A program made the position numbers and the translations under genes. A stretch of DNA of 64,000 bases, taken from positions 3,844,001 to 3,908,000 of the forward strand of contig NZ_LT629702.1 of the NCBI RefSeq assembly GCF_900103345.1. The letters are read 5' to 3'. The notes under the pieces were generated by a model. That model made no database searches. It was not told the origin of the DNA and worked only from the letters and a program-made list of their open reading frames with translations. The stretch is from Pseudomonas azotoformans. Lineage in GTDB: Bacteria; Pseudomonadota; Gammaproteobacteria; Pseudomonadales; Pseudomonadaceae. Numbering within the stretch: position 1 is the first letter of the stretch; each line of letters opens with the position of its first letter. Of the stretch, positions 40,714 to 50,160 are shown piece after piece.

Positions 40714-41334
40714 TTAAGCGGCCAGGGCGAAGTCCTGAGGCACGTCCTGCACACCCACCAGGGCCACATCGGAGGCTGCAACCGCAGCCGAATCCAGATG
40801 TGCCACACCGGCAGCCGCCAGCTGGTCGAACGTCGAGTTGACCGACAGGCTTGGGTCGATGTCCTTGAGCAGGGCATCGATCGCCGAGACCAATGCCGAG
40901 CTGTCACCGCTCATCAGGCCGTAGACAATTTTGTGCACCTGGCCGTCGCGGCCTTCGGACTGCAGGCTCGACAGGCCCAGGTTGGTGAAGCTGACTTCCT
41001 GGCTGGCGACGGTGTAGCCACCGCTGGCTGCGCCACCGGCGAGGGTGTCGCCAAAGGTCAGTGAGTCGAGCGAACCCCACAGCGTATGCGAAGGCGGATT
41101 GAACAGGGTGTAATGCAGGCTGCCCTCGGCCACTACTGCGGCATCGCTGGCAGTGCTCGATACGCCATATTGGGTGCCGTCGAACGGCCCAGGATTGAAA
41201 CCACCGGTGTTCACACCCTCTTTGACCGACCCTTCACGGTGGTTCAGGTCACCAAAGTAAGCCGACCAGTCGCTCAGGTACTGGGCAACGGTGTTCGTGG
41301 CGTAGCTCGTGCTGTATGAAATAGAAATGCTCAT
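40714..41334 (-). CDS. hasA: Secreted hemophore HasA
   Basis: 206 residues, the usual HasA length, no N-terminal signal peptide. Counting from MSISISYSTSY, the heme ligands are His32 (DLNHREG) and Tyr75 (SLHYTLF), with His83 (PSHTLWG) as the residue that supports Tyr75. All are conserved. The C-terminus (VQDVPQDFALAA) is the type I secretion signal region. It captures heme outside the cell and delivers it to HasR. Confidence 0.95.
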   Translation of the reverse strand: MSISISYSTSYATNTVAQYLSDWSAYFGDLNHREGSVKEGVNTGGFNPGPFDGTQYGVSSTASDAAVVAEGSLHYTLFNPPSHTLWGSLDSLTFGDTLAGGAASGGYTVASQEVSFTNLGLSSLQSEGRDGQVHKIVYGLMSGDSSALVSAIDALLKDIDPSLSVNSTFDQLAAAGVAHLDSAAVAASDVALVGVQDVPQDFALAA

Positions 41335-41415
41335 GCAAAACTCCAAGTCATGGGGTGATAACTCCGCAGCAAGCCGGTGCCTGCTGTGGTTTTGCCCGTC
41401 ACTGGGCAAAATCGG

Positions 41416-44073
41416 TCAGAACTGATATTCAACGGTGCCCTGCAGGGTTCGCCCACGGCCCAGGGTGAAGGCGAGCACATCGCCCAGGGGCACCAGGTAG
41501 GCGCGGTCGGTGACGTTTTCCATGGCCAGGCGCAAGGTCAATTGGTCGGTAGCGCGGTAGCTGCTGTACAGGTCATAGACGGTGTAAGGCTTCCAGTCGG
41601 CGGGGTAGACGCCCGTCTGTGAAGTGGTCACGCCAACGCCGCCTTTCACGTAGTAGCCGGCGCTGTAACGGGCGCGAACCCCCACATCCAACGTGCGCTC
41701 GAAGAAACGCGCCCCCAGCGTCGCGGTGCCACGATCCATTGGCATGTGCTCGGAAGATCCGAGGATGGCGTTGCAACCCACGGCGCCATTGGCTAGGTCG
41801 TCCGGCACCATCGCGTCCACCGGTGTCCGGTTGCCGGGGCGTTTCTGGGTCTTGGTAACGCCCCCCAGCCATGCGGTCTTGCTGCAGAACTTGTTGCTGC
41901 CAAGCATGCGCGTGTAGTTGACCTGGCCGTAGGCAAAACCCGCGTCGTAATCCAACTGGTATTCGAGGCCACGAAAACGTGTGGTCTCCAGGTTGTTGAC
42001 GTAAGCCGCGTTGCCAATATTGGCGATGCCATAACCGGGCGGCTGCACGCCCAGGGCCATGTAGGAAAAGTCATCGACGCGGGTGTTGAAGTAGGACACC
42101 TTCATGCCCACACGGTCGTCGGCGAACAACAAGTCTTCCTTGAGCACATTGAAGCCGACCTCCCACGCCGTGGACTTTTCAGGTTTCAAGTAGGGGTTGG
42201 GCAGAATCGACTCCGAACCGCCGCCGTGGGGCCGGCCGCTGACCAGGCTTTCAGTGACTGCCGGCGGGCGCCAGCCCTTGCCGTAAGTGGCGAACAGTTG
42301 CAACCAATCCACGCCGGGCTTGACCGACAGGCCGAAGGTCGGCGAGAAATGCCCCTCTTCCCGATCCACGTCATAGGTCATGGGCAGGCCGATTTGTCGC
42401 GTGGTGCCGATGATGAAGGTGCGCGTGTTCAGCCCGGTTTCGCCGCGCAGCCGATAACGGTCATAACGCAACCCGGCATTGAGGTTCAGCCAGTTGTCGT
42501 AGTCGTAGTCCAGGCGCGCGAACAAGCTGCCCATTGCCCGATCACCTTTGGGCGTGATGCTTTCCGCCGCCGAGGCCGTCACCGCCGAATCGGCAGCCAC
42601 CATCTGGTTGGAGTCCGGCCGGACCTTGTCGTAGAAAAACTCCAGGCCGTAGTTGGCCTTGATCACCGACAGCTCGCTCAAGGCAACGGTCGAAATATTC
42701 TGCGCCTGCACACCATAGGTGTTGGTCTGATAGGTGACGTCGTAGCCCTTGCTGCTGCCACGGGTCAGCGTGGTCTGGTCATTGCGGGTGTCGACGTAGT
42801 AGAGCTTGGCCTTGAAATCGATCAGCGGGTTGTCCGGCGTGTAGCTGTAGTCCAACGCGAAGTTCTGCGCCGTGACGTTGCTGCTGCCGAGTTTCTCCCA
42901 GAGCTGGGCTTTTTCGGCGGTCATCATGTTGACGTCGTCGTAGTCGACTTCGGTGGTCAGGTAGCTCAGTTGCAGGCGCTGATCCACCGGCAGGTTCAGA
43001 CCCAGCTTGAGCAGGCGCGAACGCATCACCGAGCCGGTGTACTCGACAGTGGAATTCTTGATCCGGTCTTCACTGGCCGGCAGGAAGGAACTGCCGGTGC
43101 GCAACTCGCCGATGCTGCCCCGGGTGCCGGGTTTGTAGTCACCGAGGTGACGCTCACTGGCGGCCACCAGCATGTCCCACACATCGGTGCCCACGGCAAA
43201 CGCCGAACTGCCGATAAAATGCGTGCCGTTGCTGCGCCCGCCCAACCCGGTGGTCAAACGGATGCGCCCACCGATTTCCTTGCCGCCCTTGAGCAGGTCG
43301 GCGGCTTCCACGGTGCGAAAATTGGCCACCCCGCCGATCACCCCAGCGCCACCCATCGTCGAAGTAGCGCCCTTCTCGATCACAACTTCCGACAGCAATT
43401 CCGGGTCGACATACAGCGTGCCATTACGTTGCTGGTGACCACTTTGCTGGTAGTTCTGGCGCATGCCGTCCACCGACATGTTGACCCGGCCATAGTCCTG
43501 GATACCGCGAATGTTCACCGACAGGCCAGGGTCTTGCTGGCTGACCGCCGAGTAGACGCCCGGCGCCTCTTCGAGCATTTCCGCGGCATGCCGTGGCGGG
43601 TTGCGGTCCAGTTGTTCGCGACCGACCACACTCACCGAGCGTGGCGATGAATACACCCAGTCGTTGGGGTTCAGGCCGGTAATCGTGGTGGTCGCCAGCG
43701 CCAACGCGGCGCCGCTCTGCTCCACGCGGGTCAGGGTGACTTGGCGCTCGCCATTGAAGCGATACTCCACTGGCGCATTCCCCAGCAGACGCGCCAGACC
43801 TTCCTGCACGCTGTATTGTCCCTTCACGGCCGTGCTCTGCAAACCGGCCAGGCGCTGGCTGTCGAACAGCACTTGCAGGCCGGCCTGGTCGGCGAATGCC
43901 AGCACGGCACTGCCCAGGGGTTGCGCGGGGATATCCAGCATCAGCACCGCAGGTTGCGCCGCATTCGCCTGAGACTGAGCAGCGAATACTGGAGCGACTG
44001 CGGCGAACAGGCCCAAGTGGATGGCCAGGGCTAACCGGCTTGCGGTGATACGCCCCTTGTTGAGTGCTGACAT
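41416..44073 (-). CDS. hasR: TonB-dependent hemophore/heme receptor HasR
   Basis: 885 residues. Signal peptide, then an N-terminal STN signalling domain (residues about 45-100, DIPAQPLGSAVLAFADQAGL), plug domain (NIRGIQDYGRVNMSVDGM) and a 22-strand barrel ending in Phe (VEYQF). The STN domain links heme-HasA binding to the HasS/HasI pair. It is separated from hasS by a REP doublet. The sequence is canonical for HasR, including the FRAP-like and NPNL-like loop pair. Confidence 0.92.
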   Translation of the reverse strand: MSALNKGRITASRLALAIHLGLFAAVAPVFAAQSQANAAQPAVLMLDIPAQPLGSAVLAFADQAGLQVLFDSQRLAGLQSTAVKGQYSVQEGLARLLGNAPVEYRFNGERQVTLTRVEQSGAALALATTTITGLNPNDWVYSSPRSVSVVGREQLDRNPPRHAAEMLEEAPGVYSAVSQQDPGLSVNIRGIQDYGRVNMSVDGMRQNYQQSGHQQRNGTLYVDPELLSEVVIEKGATSTMGGAGVIGGVANFRTVEAADLLKGGKEIGGRIRLTTGLGGRSNGTHFIGSSAFAVGTDVWDMLVAASERHLGDYKPGTRGSIGELRTGSSFLPASEDRIKNSTVEYTGSVMRSRLLKLGLNLPVDQRLQLSYLTTEVDYDDVNMMTAEKAQLWEKLGSSNVTAQNFALDYSYTPDNPLIDFKAKLYYVDTRNDQTTLTRGSSKGYDVTYQTNTYGVQAQNISTVALSELSVIKANYGLEFFYDKVRPDSNQMVAADSAVTASAAESITPKGDRAMGSLFARLDYDYDNWLNLNAGLRYDRYRLRGETGLNTRTFIIGTTRQIGLPMTYDVDREEGHFSPTFGLSVKPGVDWLQLFATYGKGWRPPAVTESLVSGRPHGGGSESILPNPYLKPEKSTAWEVGFNVLKEDLLFADDRVGMKVSYFNTRVDDFSYMALGVQPPGYGIANIGNAAYVNNLETTRFRGLEYQLDYDAGFAYGQVNYTRMLGSNKFCSKTAWLGGVTKTQKRPGNRTPVDAMVPDDLANGAVGCNAILGSSEHMPMDRGTATLGARFFERTLDVGVRARYSAGYYVKGGVGVTTSQTGVYPADWKPYTVYDLYSSYRATDQLTLRLAMENVTDRAYLVPLGDVLAFTLGRGRTLQGTVEYQF

Positions 44074-44196
44074 TTCTGTGGTTCCCTGCGCTGAGCGCTT
44101 TCTTGTTTATGCGAATGCTTCTCACCTAGCAAGACGTGCGACGCGCAGGAAGTCAGTAAGGTTTTTTTGAAAGTTTTTTCAGAAGGCCAATAAACC

Positions 44197-44296
44197 TGTA
44201 GGAGCGAGCTTGCTCGCGAAGCGCGCATAGACGACGCGCTCAACCTGAATGCACGCGTTATCGTTGACGTTTTTCGCGAGCAAGCTCGCTCCTACA
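44197..44296 (-). repeat. REP doublet, long-spacer class, copy 3 (inverted)
   Basis: Same arms as at 11843, but the spacer is in the opposite orientation: on the minus strand it reads AACGTCAACGATAACGCGTG as in copy 1. It lies inside the has operon, between hasS and hasR. Confidence 0.9.
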
Positions 44297-44305
44297 GGGG
44301 AGGGA

Positions 44306-45304
44306 TCAATAGATCAGGCTGAGGCCTGCCAGGTCCAAGCGTTGCACTTGCAGTTCCTGGGTGAGCGTGTCGAAGGCGGTGTCGAGCATGTCGAGGCGGA
44401 ACACGCCGCTGACTTCGCGATCGCCCAATGCCGAGTCGGTCAACACCACGCGCCCGGGGCGGTAGCGGTTGAGCTGTTCGATGACTTTGGCCAACGGCTG
44501 GCGATCAAAAATCAACACACCGCGTCGCCAACTGGTGGCGCGCGCTACGTCGAGCTGATCCAAAGGCACGATGCCTTCCTGAGTGCTGTAGCGTACGGCC
44601 TGGCCTTCCTTGACCACTCTGTCGGCCGGACCTTTTTTCGGGACAGCTTGCAGCGTGACCTCGACACTGTGCTCCAACACGCCGGTCCACGCCTGGCTGT
44701 CGCCCTCGCGCTCCACCACAAACCGCGTGCCCAGCGCCCGCGTCTGCCCGCCGGCGCTCTGCACCACGAACGGTCGGGTTTCTTCGCCCACCCTCGGTGC
44801 CACATCAAAGATCGCCGAGCCTTGCAGCAGGCTGATACGGCGTTGCACACCGTCGTAATCCAGGCGGATGGCACTGCCGGAATCCAGCTCGACCTTGCTG
44901 CCATCGGCCAGGTGCACGGTGCGCACTTCGCCTTTTTCGGTGATGTAGTCCGCTTGCATGCGCAGCAACACGTCCGGCCCGCGCATCCAGCCGACACCGG
45001 CCACCACCACGACCAGCGCGACGGCCGCCGCACGTTGCCATGGCCGGCGCCGCTTGGCCCGGCGCACAGGCAGCGTCGCCGCTGGCGGGCGCTGGCGGTT
45101 CACCGGCGGTTCCTTGTACACGTCGCCCAATGCCGCCCAGGTCTGTTCGGCAAAGCGCAATGCCGCTTCGTGGCGGCTGTCGCAGGCGATCCAATGCCGC
45201 AACTCGGCCTGCTCCTGTTCGGTCAGGGCACCGGCGTGCAAGCGCACCGCCCACTCGGCGGCCGCCTCGGTAATGCTGTGCTGTTGCGGACCCTGGCTAT
45301 TCAC
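44306..45304 (-). CDS. hasS: FecR-family anti-sigma factor HasS
   Basis: 332 residues. N-terminal cytoplasmic DUF4880-like domain (EWAVRLHAGALTEQEQAELRHWI), one transmembrane helix (AAAVALVVVVAGVGW, residues about 91-105), then the periplasmic FecR domain and a C-terminal STN-like domain. It transmits HasR occupancy to HasI. A GTG start is used; the ribosome site is weak. It follows hasI by 63 bases. Confidence 0.9.
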   Translation of the reverse strand: MNSQGPQQHSITEAAAEWAVRLHAGALTEQEQAELRHWIACDSRHEAALRFAEQTWAALGDVYKEPPVNRQRPPAATLPVRRAKRRRPWQRAAAVALVVVVAGVGWMRGPDVLLRMQADYITEKGEVRTVHLADGSKVELDSGSAIRLDYDGVQRRISLLQGSAIFDVAPRVGEETRPFVVQSAGGQTRALGTRFVVEREGDSQAWTGVLEHSVEVTLQAVPKKGPADRVVKEGQAVRYSTQEGIVPLDQLDVARATSWRRGVLIFDRQPLAKVIEQLNRYRPGRVVLTDSALGDREVSGVFRLDMLDTAFDTLTQELQVQRLDLAGLSLIY

Positions 45305-45367
45305 GTGTGAATCTCGAATTTTTCGTTATATAACGCTGTGACGAGTGAACGGACTTTTTTCGGTAAT

Positions 45368-45889
45368 TCATTCGTCGGATGGCGCCCTCTCGCCTTCCTG
45401 CAAGCGCTGCATCACGTAGGCCAATGCTTTGGCCAGATGCTTTTGGACGGAGCTGTCAGAGATGTCCAGGTGCCGGGCGACCTGGGCGTGGGTCATGCCT
45501 TCGATGCGGTTGAGGCGGAAAATCTGCTGGGTGCGTTCCGGCAACTCCGCCAGTGCCTGCTTCAATGCCTGTCGCTGTTGCTGCGCCATTGCCTGAGCCT
45601 CCAACCCGGCCACGTCATCTTCAATCTCGGCCAGCGCCTCGTGGGGCACGGAGTCAGTCTTACGCCGCGCTTCCTGGCGAATATGGTCGATCAGCAGATT
45701 GCTCGCCGTTCGATAGAGATAGCCCTGGGAGTTGTCGATGCGCTCGCCGGCCGGCTTTTCGGCCAGGCGCAGGAAGCTCTCCTGCACCAGGTCTGCGGCC
45801 AACTGCGGGTCCCGTACCTTGCGCGCCAGATACCCGCGCAAGGTATCGGCGTGCTTGAGAAACAGGCCTTTGAGATCCACGTCCGACAA
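45368..45889 (-). CDS. hasI: ECF sigma factor HasI
   Basis: 173 residues. Region 2 contains DLVQESFLRLAEKP and GYLYRTASNLLIDH; region 4 contains LAELPERTQQIFRLNRIEGM and an HTH (VARHLDISDSSVQKHL). It is a FecI-type sigma factor, expected to direct transcription of hasR and downstream genes. A TTG start is preceded by AGGGAG. It opens the operon and has a Fur-like box 50 bases upstream. Confidence 0.92.
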   Translation of the reverse strand: MSDVDLKGLFLKHADTLRGYLARKVRDPQLAADLVQESFLRLAEKPAGERIDNSQGYLYRTASNLLIDHIRQEARRKTDSVPHEALAEIEDDVAGLEAQAMAQQQRQALKQALAELPERTQQIFRLNRIEGMTHAQVARHLDISDSSVQKHLAKALAYVMQRLQEGERAPSDE

Positions 45890-45939
45890 ACCGACTCCCT
45901 GGAATGTTAAGGAAACAGGCGGGCATCTTAAGCGTTGTC

Positions 45940-45958
45940 GAGAATGATTTTCAATTGA
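45940..45958. promoter_or_regulatory. Fur-like box upstream of hasI
   Basis: GAGAATGATTTTCAATTGA matches the 19-bp Fur consensus at about 12 positions, including GA-AATGAT and TCA. It lies 51-69 bases before the hasI start. Iron control of has operons is established elsewhere. Confidence 0.6.
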
Positions 45959-46034
45959 TATCTAATCTGATCCGGCGGTATGACAGGCCTGATTAACAGT
46001 TCGGTAATCGAACACATCCGCACTGATCAATTGA

Positions 46035-46060
46035 CCAAATTAACCAATCAGTACATTTTA
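46035..46060. promoter_or_regulatory. Probable TetR operator upstream of aroQ
   Basis: CCAAATTAACC-AATCA-GTACATTTTA closely matches the sequence upstream of quiC at 50161-50188 in the same orientation relative to its gene. It follows a possible -35 (TTGACC, 46031-46036), so it would lie in the promoter core. Confidence 0.55.
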
Positions 46061-46096
46061 TCTCCATAACGAACAATAACTGTGGAGAGACGCCCC

Positions 46097-46546
46097 ATGC
46101 CGCCTATCGTGCTGGTGCTCAACGGCCCCAACCTCAACCTGCTCGGCACCCGCGAGCCCGCTACTTACGGCCATGAAACCCTGGCTGATGTTGCTGCCTT
46201 GTGCGGCCGCAGCGCTGAACAACTGGGCCTGAAAATCGAATTCCGCCAGACCAACCACGAAGGCGAACTGCTCGACTGGATCCACGGCGCCCGCGCCCGC
46301 TGCGCCGGTATCGTGATCAACCCGGCGGCCTGGACCCACACCTCGGTAGCGATTCGTGATGCGCTGGTGGCCAGTGAAGTGCCGGTGATCGAAGTGCATC
46401 TCTCCAACGTGCATGCCCGCGAAGCGTTCCGTCATCACTCCTTTGTGTCACCCATCGCGAAGGCCGTGCTCGCAGGGTTCGGCAGCCACGGCTACCACTT
46501 GGCGCTGGAACACTTCAGCCAGTTGCTCAAAGGGTCAGCCCGATGA
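46097..46546 (+). CDS. aroQ: Type II 3-dehydroquinate dehydratase
   Basis: 149 residues. [17 protein letters not shown] with the lid Arg and catalytic Tyr, [13 protein letters not shown] and EVHLSN with the catalytic His. It dehydrates 3-dehydroquinate to 3-dehydroshikimate. Given the neighbours it most likely serves quinate catabolism rather than aromatic biosynthesis. GGAGAGA precedes the ATG. It overlaps the next gene by 4 bases. Confidence 0.93.
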   Translation: MPPIVLVLNGPNLNLLGTREPATYGHETLADVAALCGRSAEQLGLKIEFRQTNHEGELLDWIHGARARCAGIVINPAAWTHTSVAIRDALVASEVPVIEVHLSNVHAREAFRHHSFVSPIAKAVLAGFGSHGYHLALEHFSQLLKGSAR

Positions 46547-47391
46547 AACCGCGCATTCTCGCCGGCCTGATCGGCGCCGGTATCCAGGCCTCTCGTACGC
46601 CCGCGCTGCATGAACACGAAGGCGATGCCCAAGGCCTGCGCTACCTGTACCGCCTGATCGACCTTGAACCCCGGCACCTGGACATCGACGCCCTGCCCGA
46701 TCTACTGCGCGCCGCCGAACTCATGGGCTTTACCGGGCTGAACATTACCTACCCGTGCAAGCAGGCGGTCCTGCCATTGCTCGATGAATTATCCGACGAG
46801 GCCCGCGGTATTGGCGCGGTCAATACGGTGGTGTTCAAGGACGGCAAACGCATCGGCCACAACACCGATTGCCTGGGATTTGCCGAAGGGTTTCGGCGCA
46901 ACTTGAGTGACGTCGCCCGCCAACACGTGGTGCAGATGGGCGCCGGCGGCGCGGGTGCGGCGGTAGCCCATGCGCTGCTGGCCGAGGGGGTGCAACAGTT
47001 GAGTATTTTCGACGTGGACCCCGCCCGCGCCCGCGACCTTGTGGATAACCTCACGCTGCGTTTCGGGCCGGGCCGCGCCCAAGTGGGCAATAACGTAAAA
47101 AACGCCGTGGCCGAAGCCGATGGCCTGGTGAACACCACGCCGATGGGCATGGCCAAGCTTCCCGGCACACCGGTGCCCGCCGCCTTTTTACGGGCGGAAC
47201 TGTGGGTGGCGGAAATCGTGTATTTCCCGCTGGAAACCGAACTGCTGCACGATGCCCGTGCCTTGGGTTGCCGCACCCTGGATGGCGGCAACATGGCGGT
47301 GTTTCAGGCAGTGAAGGCGTTTGAGCTATTCAGTGGGGAAATGCCGGATGCGCAGCGCATGCTGGCGCATTTCCAAAGCATGAATACCTGA
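46543..47391 (+). CDS. aroE: Shikimate/quinate dehydrogenase-like protein
   Basis: 282 residues. Substrate-domain NITYPCKQ with the catalytic Lys, GHNTDCLGF with the catalytic Asp, and the glycine-rich nucleotide loop [15 protein letters not shown]. It interconverts shikimate (or quinate) and the dehydro form. Linkage to aroQ, quiC and the TetR gene argues for the catabolic paralogue. The ATG overlaps the aroQ stop (ATGA). Confidence 0.88.
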   Translation: MKPRILAGLIGAGIQASRTPALHEHEGDAQGLRYLYRLIDLEPRHLDIDALPDLLRAAELMGFTGLNITYPCKQAVLPLLDELSDEARGIGAVNTVVFKDGKRIGHNTDCLGFAEGFRRNLSDVARQHVVQMGAGGAGAAVAHALLAEGVQQLSIFDVDPARARDLVDNLTLRFGPGRAQVGNNVKNAVAEADGLVNTTPMGMAKLPGTPVPAAFLRAELWVAEIVYFPLETELLHDARALGCRTLDGGNMAVFQAVKAFELFSGEMPDAQRMLAHFQSMNT

Positions 47392-47411
47392 CTGAGTAGG
47401 AATAAAAATCC

Positions 47412-47445
47412 AAATGTGGGAGGGGGCAAGCCCCCTCCCACATTT
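47412..47445. repeat. Compact REP palindrome
   Basis: AAATGTGGGAGGGGGC and its exact reverse complement are separated by only two bases, unlike the doublets elsewhere. It lies between the convergent aroE-like and TetR genes and could act as a bidirectional stop, though flanking T-runs are short. Confidence 0.85.
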
Positions 47446-47468
47446 TGAATGCATTCCAACCTGAGACT

Positions 47469-48110
47469 TCAGGCCTGGAGGTAACGCATCACCGAATCAC
47501 AAATCATGTCCCTATGCCGCTGTTTAACCGCCTCATCCGACAGGTCGATCTGAAAAATCTCACTGAAGGTGTGGCGGTTGGACACCCGGTAAAAGCTGAA
47601 CGAGTTGATCAGCAGGTGCACGTCCAGCGGCTCCAGCCCTTCGCGGAACAAGCCCAGTTCGGCACCACGGCGCAAGGTTTCCCCCAGCCCTTCAAGGATC
47701 TTGCTGTTCATCGCCTTGATGGTGTCTGTGCGCTTCACATACTCGGCATTGTGGATATTTTCGATGCTGACAATGCGCACGAAATCCACGTTCTGGTCAT
47801 GGTGATCAAAGGTGAACTCCACCAGCCGCCGGATCGCTTCACGCGGTTCCAGGGCCGTCAGGTTCATGCGGGTCTCGGTATTGCGGATGTCGCCGTAGAG
47901 TTTCTCCAGCACCTCGACGTACAACTGCTCCTTGCTGCCGAAGTAGTAATAGATCATGCGCTTGGAGGTGTGGATGCGCTCGGCGATCGCGTCCACGCGA
48001 GCGCCGGAAAGGCCCTGCTGGACAAACTCGACGATGGCTTCCTGGAGTATGTTTTCGCGGGTCTTTTCCGGATTGTTCTTACGACTCTTGCGAGGTGCCT
48101 CGGTGGTCAT
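47469..48110 (-). CDS. TetR-family regulator of the quinate/shikimate genes
   Basis: 213 residues. The N-terminus is basic (RKSRKNNPEKTRENIL), then a TetR HTH (VDAIAERIHTSKRMIYYYFGSKEQLY) and a helical ligand domain. I used the ATG at 48110; 22 further upstream codons lack support. It starts 77 bases after quiC on the same strand, so it is probably autoregulated as part of that unit. An orthologous order (MFS, quiC, tetR, aroE, aroQ) exists in P. aeruginosa. The inducer is probably a pathway intermediate; this is inferred. Confidence 0.85.
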   Translation of the reverse strand: MTTEAPRKSRKNNPEKTRENILQEAIVEFVQQGLSGARVDAIAERIHTSKRMIYYYFGSKEQLYVEVLEKLYGDIRNTETRMNLTALEPREAIRRLVEFTFDHHDQNVDFVRIVSIENIHNAEYVKRTDTIKAMNSKILEGLGETLRRGAELGLFREGLEPLDVHLLINSFSFYRVSNRHTFSEIFQIDLSDEAVKQRHRDMICDSVMRYLQA

Positions 48111-48187
48111 GGTGCGCTCACGGCCAGTGTTATGCAGGCCGTGATTATGGGCCGCGATGGGCGCCGAAGGAAGCACCGCAACCGCCG

Positions 48188-50089
48188 TTATAAACGCGCC
48201 TGGCGCACCGCGCCGCTGCGCGATTTGGCCATGGCCGCCAGGCGCACCGCCACGTTGGCCGCGCCGTAGCCGGCATAACCGTTCTTGCGCTGGATGATCT
48301 CGAAGAAAAACCGCCCTTCGAAGGGTTCGGTGTACACATGAAACAACTCACCGCCCTGGGCGTCGCGGTCGTACAGCACGTTGTAGTACGCCAGCTCACT
48401 GAGGAACTCATCGTCGAAATCGAAACGCGCCGCCAGGTCGTCGTAATAGTTGAGCGGGATATCCAGCAGCGGCACCCCGGCCTCTTTGGCGCGGCGCACT
48501 TCGGCGAAAATGTCCGCACAGTCGAACGCAATGTGGTGCACGCCCGAGCCGCGATAGCTCGACAGCGCGTGGGAAATCGCGGTGTTGCGGTTCTCGGAAA
48601 TGTTCAGCGGCAGGCGGATCGAGCTGCAACGGCTGCGCAGCGCGCGGCTTTTCACCAAGCCATAAGGGTCGGGCAGCACCACTTCGTCATCGGCTTCGAA
48701 ATCCAGCAGGCTCTTGTAGAACAGCACCCAGCTGTCGAGGCTATCAGCCGGCAAGGCCATGGCCATGTGGTCGATGCGCAGCAAGCCGCCGCTGGACGAC
48801 GCTGCGGGCTGCAGGTTGAAGTCAGTGTCGTATAGCGCGCCTTCGCTGGGGTCCACCAAGTAGATCAGGCTGCCATCCGGCGCACGCACCGCCGCCAGCT
48901 CCAGCTCATTCGGCCCGACCAGGCCACGATACGGTTGCCCCTTGTACGCCACCGCCCGCTCCAGGGCCTTGGCGCTGTCCTTGACCCGAATCGCGGTGGC
49001 GCACAACGACGGTCCATGGGCTTCGAAAAAGTTGTGGGCAAACGAATAGGGTTCACAGTTGAGGATCAGGTTGATATCGCCCTGGCGCAACAAGCTCACG
49101 CTCTTGGAGCGATGCTGCCCGGCCTTGACGAAACCCAGGCGTTCCAGCCAATGGGTCAGCTTGGCGCCAAGGCTCTCGTCCACGGCGAATTCGAGGAACT
49201 CGATGCCGTCGTATTCGCTGGCAGCAGGGGTATCAAACAGAATCTCCACCGGTTGCGCCGGTGCTTGCTGTTTCAGGCGTTCGCGGGTTTTCTCCTCCAG
49301 GTACAGCAGGGAGCGCAGGCCATCCGCCGCATTCGCACGAGTGGGCGCGGCGCGGAAGCCGTCGTTGAAAATTTCCAGGGACAATGGCCCGGTGTAGCCG
49401 CTCTTGATGATCGGCGCGAGGAAGCCCGCCAGGTCGAATTCGCCTTGGCCGGGGAAGCAGCGGAAATGCCGACTCCACTCCAACACGTCCATGGCCAGGA
49501 TCGGCGCGTCAGCCATTTGCACGAAGAAAATCTTGTCGCCGGGGATCTCGGCAATCGCGCTCGGGTCGCCCTTGAGGGACAGGGTGTGGAAGCTGTCGAG
49601 CAATACGCCAAGGCTCGGATGATCGACCTGACGTACCAGGTTCCACACCTGTTGCCAGGTGTTCACATGCTTGCCCCAGGCCAGCGCTTCATAACCGATG
49701 CGCAAGCCACGACGGCCGGCGTGTTCGGCGAGCAGGCTGAGGTCATCGAGCAAAATGCGCTCGTCGCCCACACAGTCAGCCGAGGCATTGCTGCACACCA
49801 GCACCAGATCGGTGCCCAGTTCCTGCATCAAGTCGAATTTGCGTTCGGCGCGTTCCAGGTTGCGGGCCAGGCGGTCACGGCGGCAACCTTCGAAGTCACG
49901 AAACGGTTGGAACAAGGTGATGGCAATGCCCAGGTCGGCACACATTTGCCTAACTTCGCGGGGGCTACCGTCGTAATACAACAGGTCGTTTTCGAAGATT
50001 TCTACACCGTCGAACCCGGCCGCCGCGATGGCTTCGAGTTTCTCCGGCAGGGTTCCGCTCAAGGAAACGGTGGCAATAGAGCGTTGCAT
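48188..50089 (-). CDS. quiC: 3-Dehydroshikimate dehydratase fused to an HPPD-like domain
   Basis: 633 residues. Residues 1-280 are a sugar-isomerase-like barrel with the metal ligands Glu134, Asp165, Gln191 and Glu239 (GYEALAWG, LLDSFHT, FFVQMADAP, LSLEIFND). Residues about 290-633 form a vicinal-oxygen-chelate domain like 4-hydroxyphenylpyruvate dioxygenase, with metal-type residues in RIDHMAMAL, GVHHIAFDC and FFFEIIQR. The first domain makes protocatechuate from 3-dehydroshikimate. The role of the second is unclear, although its ligand set looks complete. Confidence 0.92.
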   Translation of the reverse strand: MQRSIATVSLSGTLPEKLEAIAAAGFDGVEIFENDLLYYDGSPREVRQMCADLGIAITLFQPFRDFEGCRRDRLARNLERAERKFDLMQELGTDLVLVCSNASADCVGDERILLDDLSLLAEHAGRRGLRIGYEALAWGKHVNTWQQVWNLVRQVDHPSLGVLLDSFHTLSLKGDPSAIAEIPGDKIFFVQMADAPILAMDVLEWSRHFRCFPGQGEFDLAGFLAPIIKSGYTGPLSLEIFNDGFRAAPTRANAADGLRSLLYLEEKTRERLKQQAPAQPVEILFDTPAASEYDGIEFLEFAVDESLGAKLTHWLERLGFVKAGQHRSKSVSLLRQGDINLILNCEPYSFAHNFFEAHGPSLCATAIRVKDSAKALERAVAYKGQPYRGLVGPNELELAAVRAPDGSLIYLVDPSEGALYDTDFNLQPAASSSGGLLRIDHMAMALPADSLDSWVLFYKSLLDFEADDEVVLPDPYGLVKSRALRSRCSSIRLPLNISENRNTAISHALSSYRGSGVHHIAFDCADIFAEVRRAKEAGVPLLDIPLNYYDDLAARFDFDDEFLSELAYYNVLYDRDAQGGELFHVYTEPFEGRFFFEIIQRKNGYAGYGAANVAVRLAAMAKSRSGAVRQARL

Positions 50090-50160
50090 GGGCGACTCCC
50101 GGCATTTAAGGCGCGTCTTATTTACGGCAAATTATTGGCCGCTAAACTGTTCACAGCAAT

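Noticed and set aside
44105..44123. Fur box upstream of hasR
   Set aside because: Only about 11 of 19 positions match and the core is broken; hasR control is more likely through HasI.
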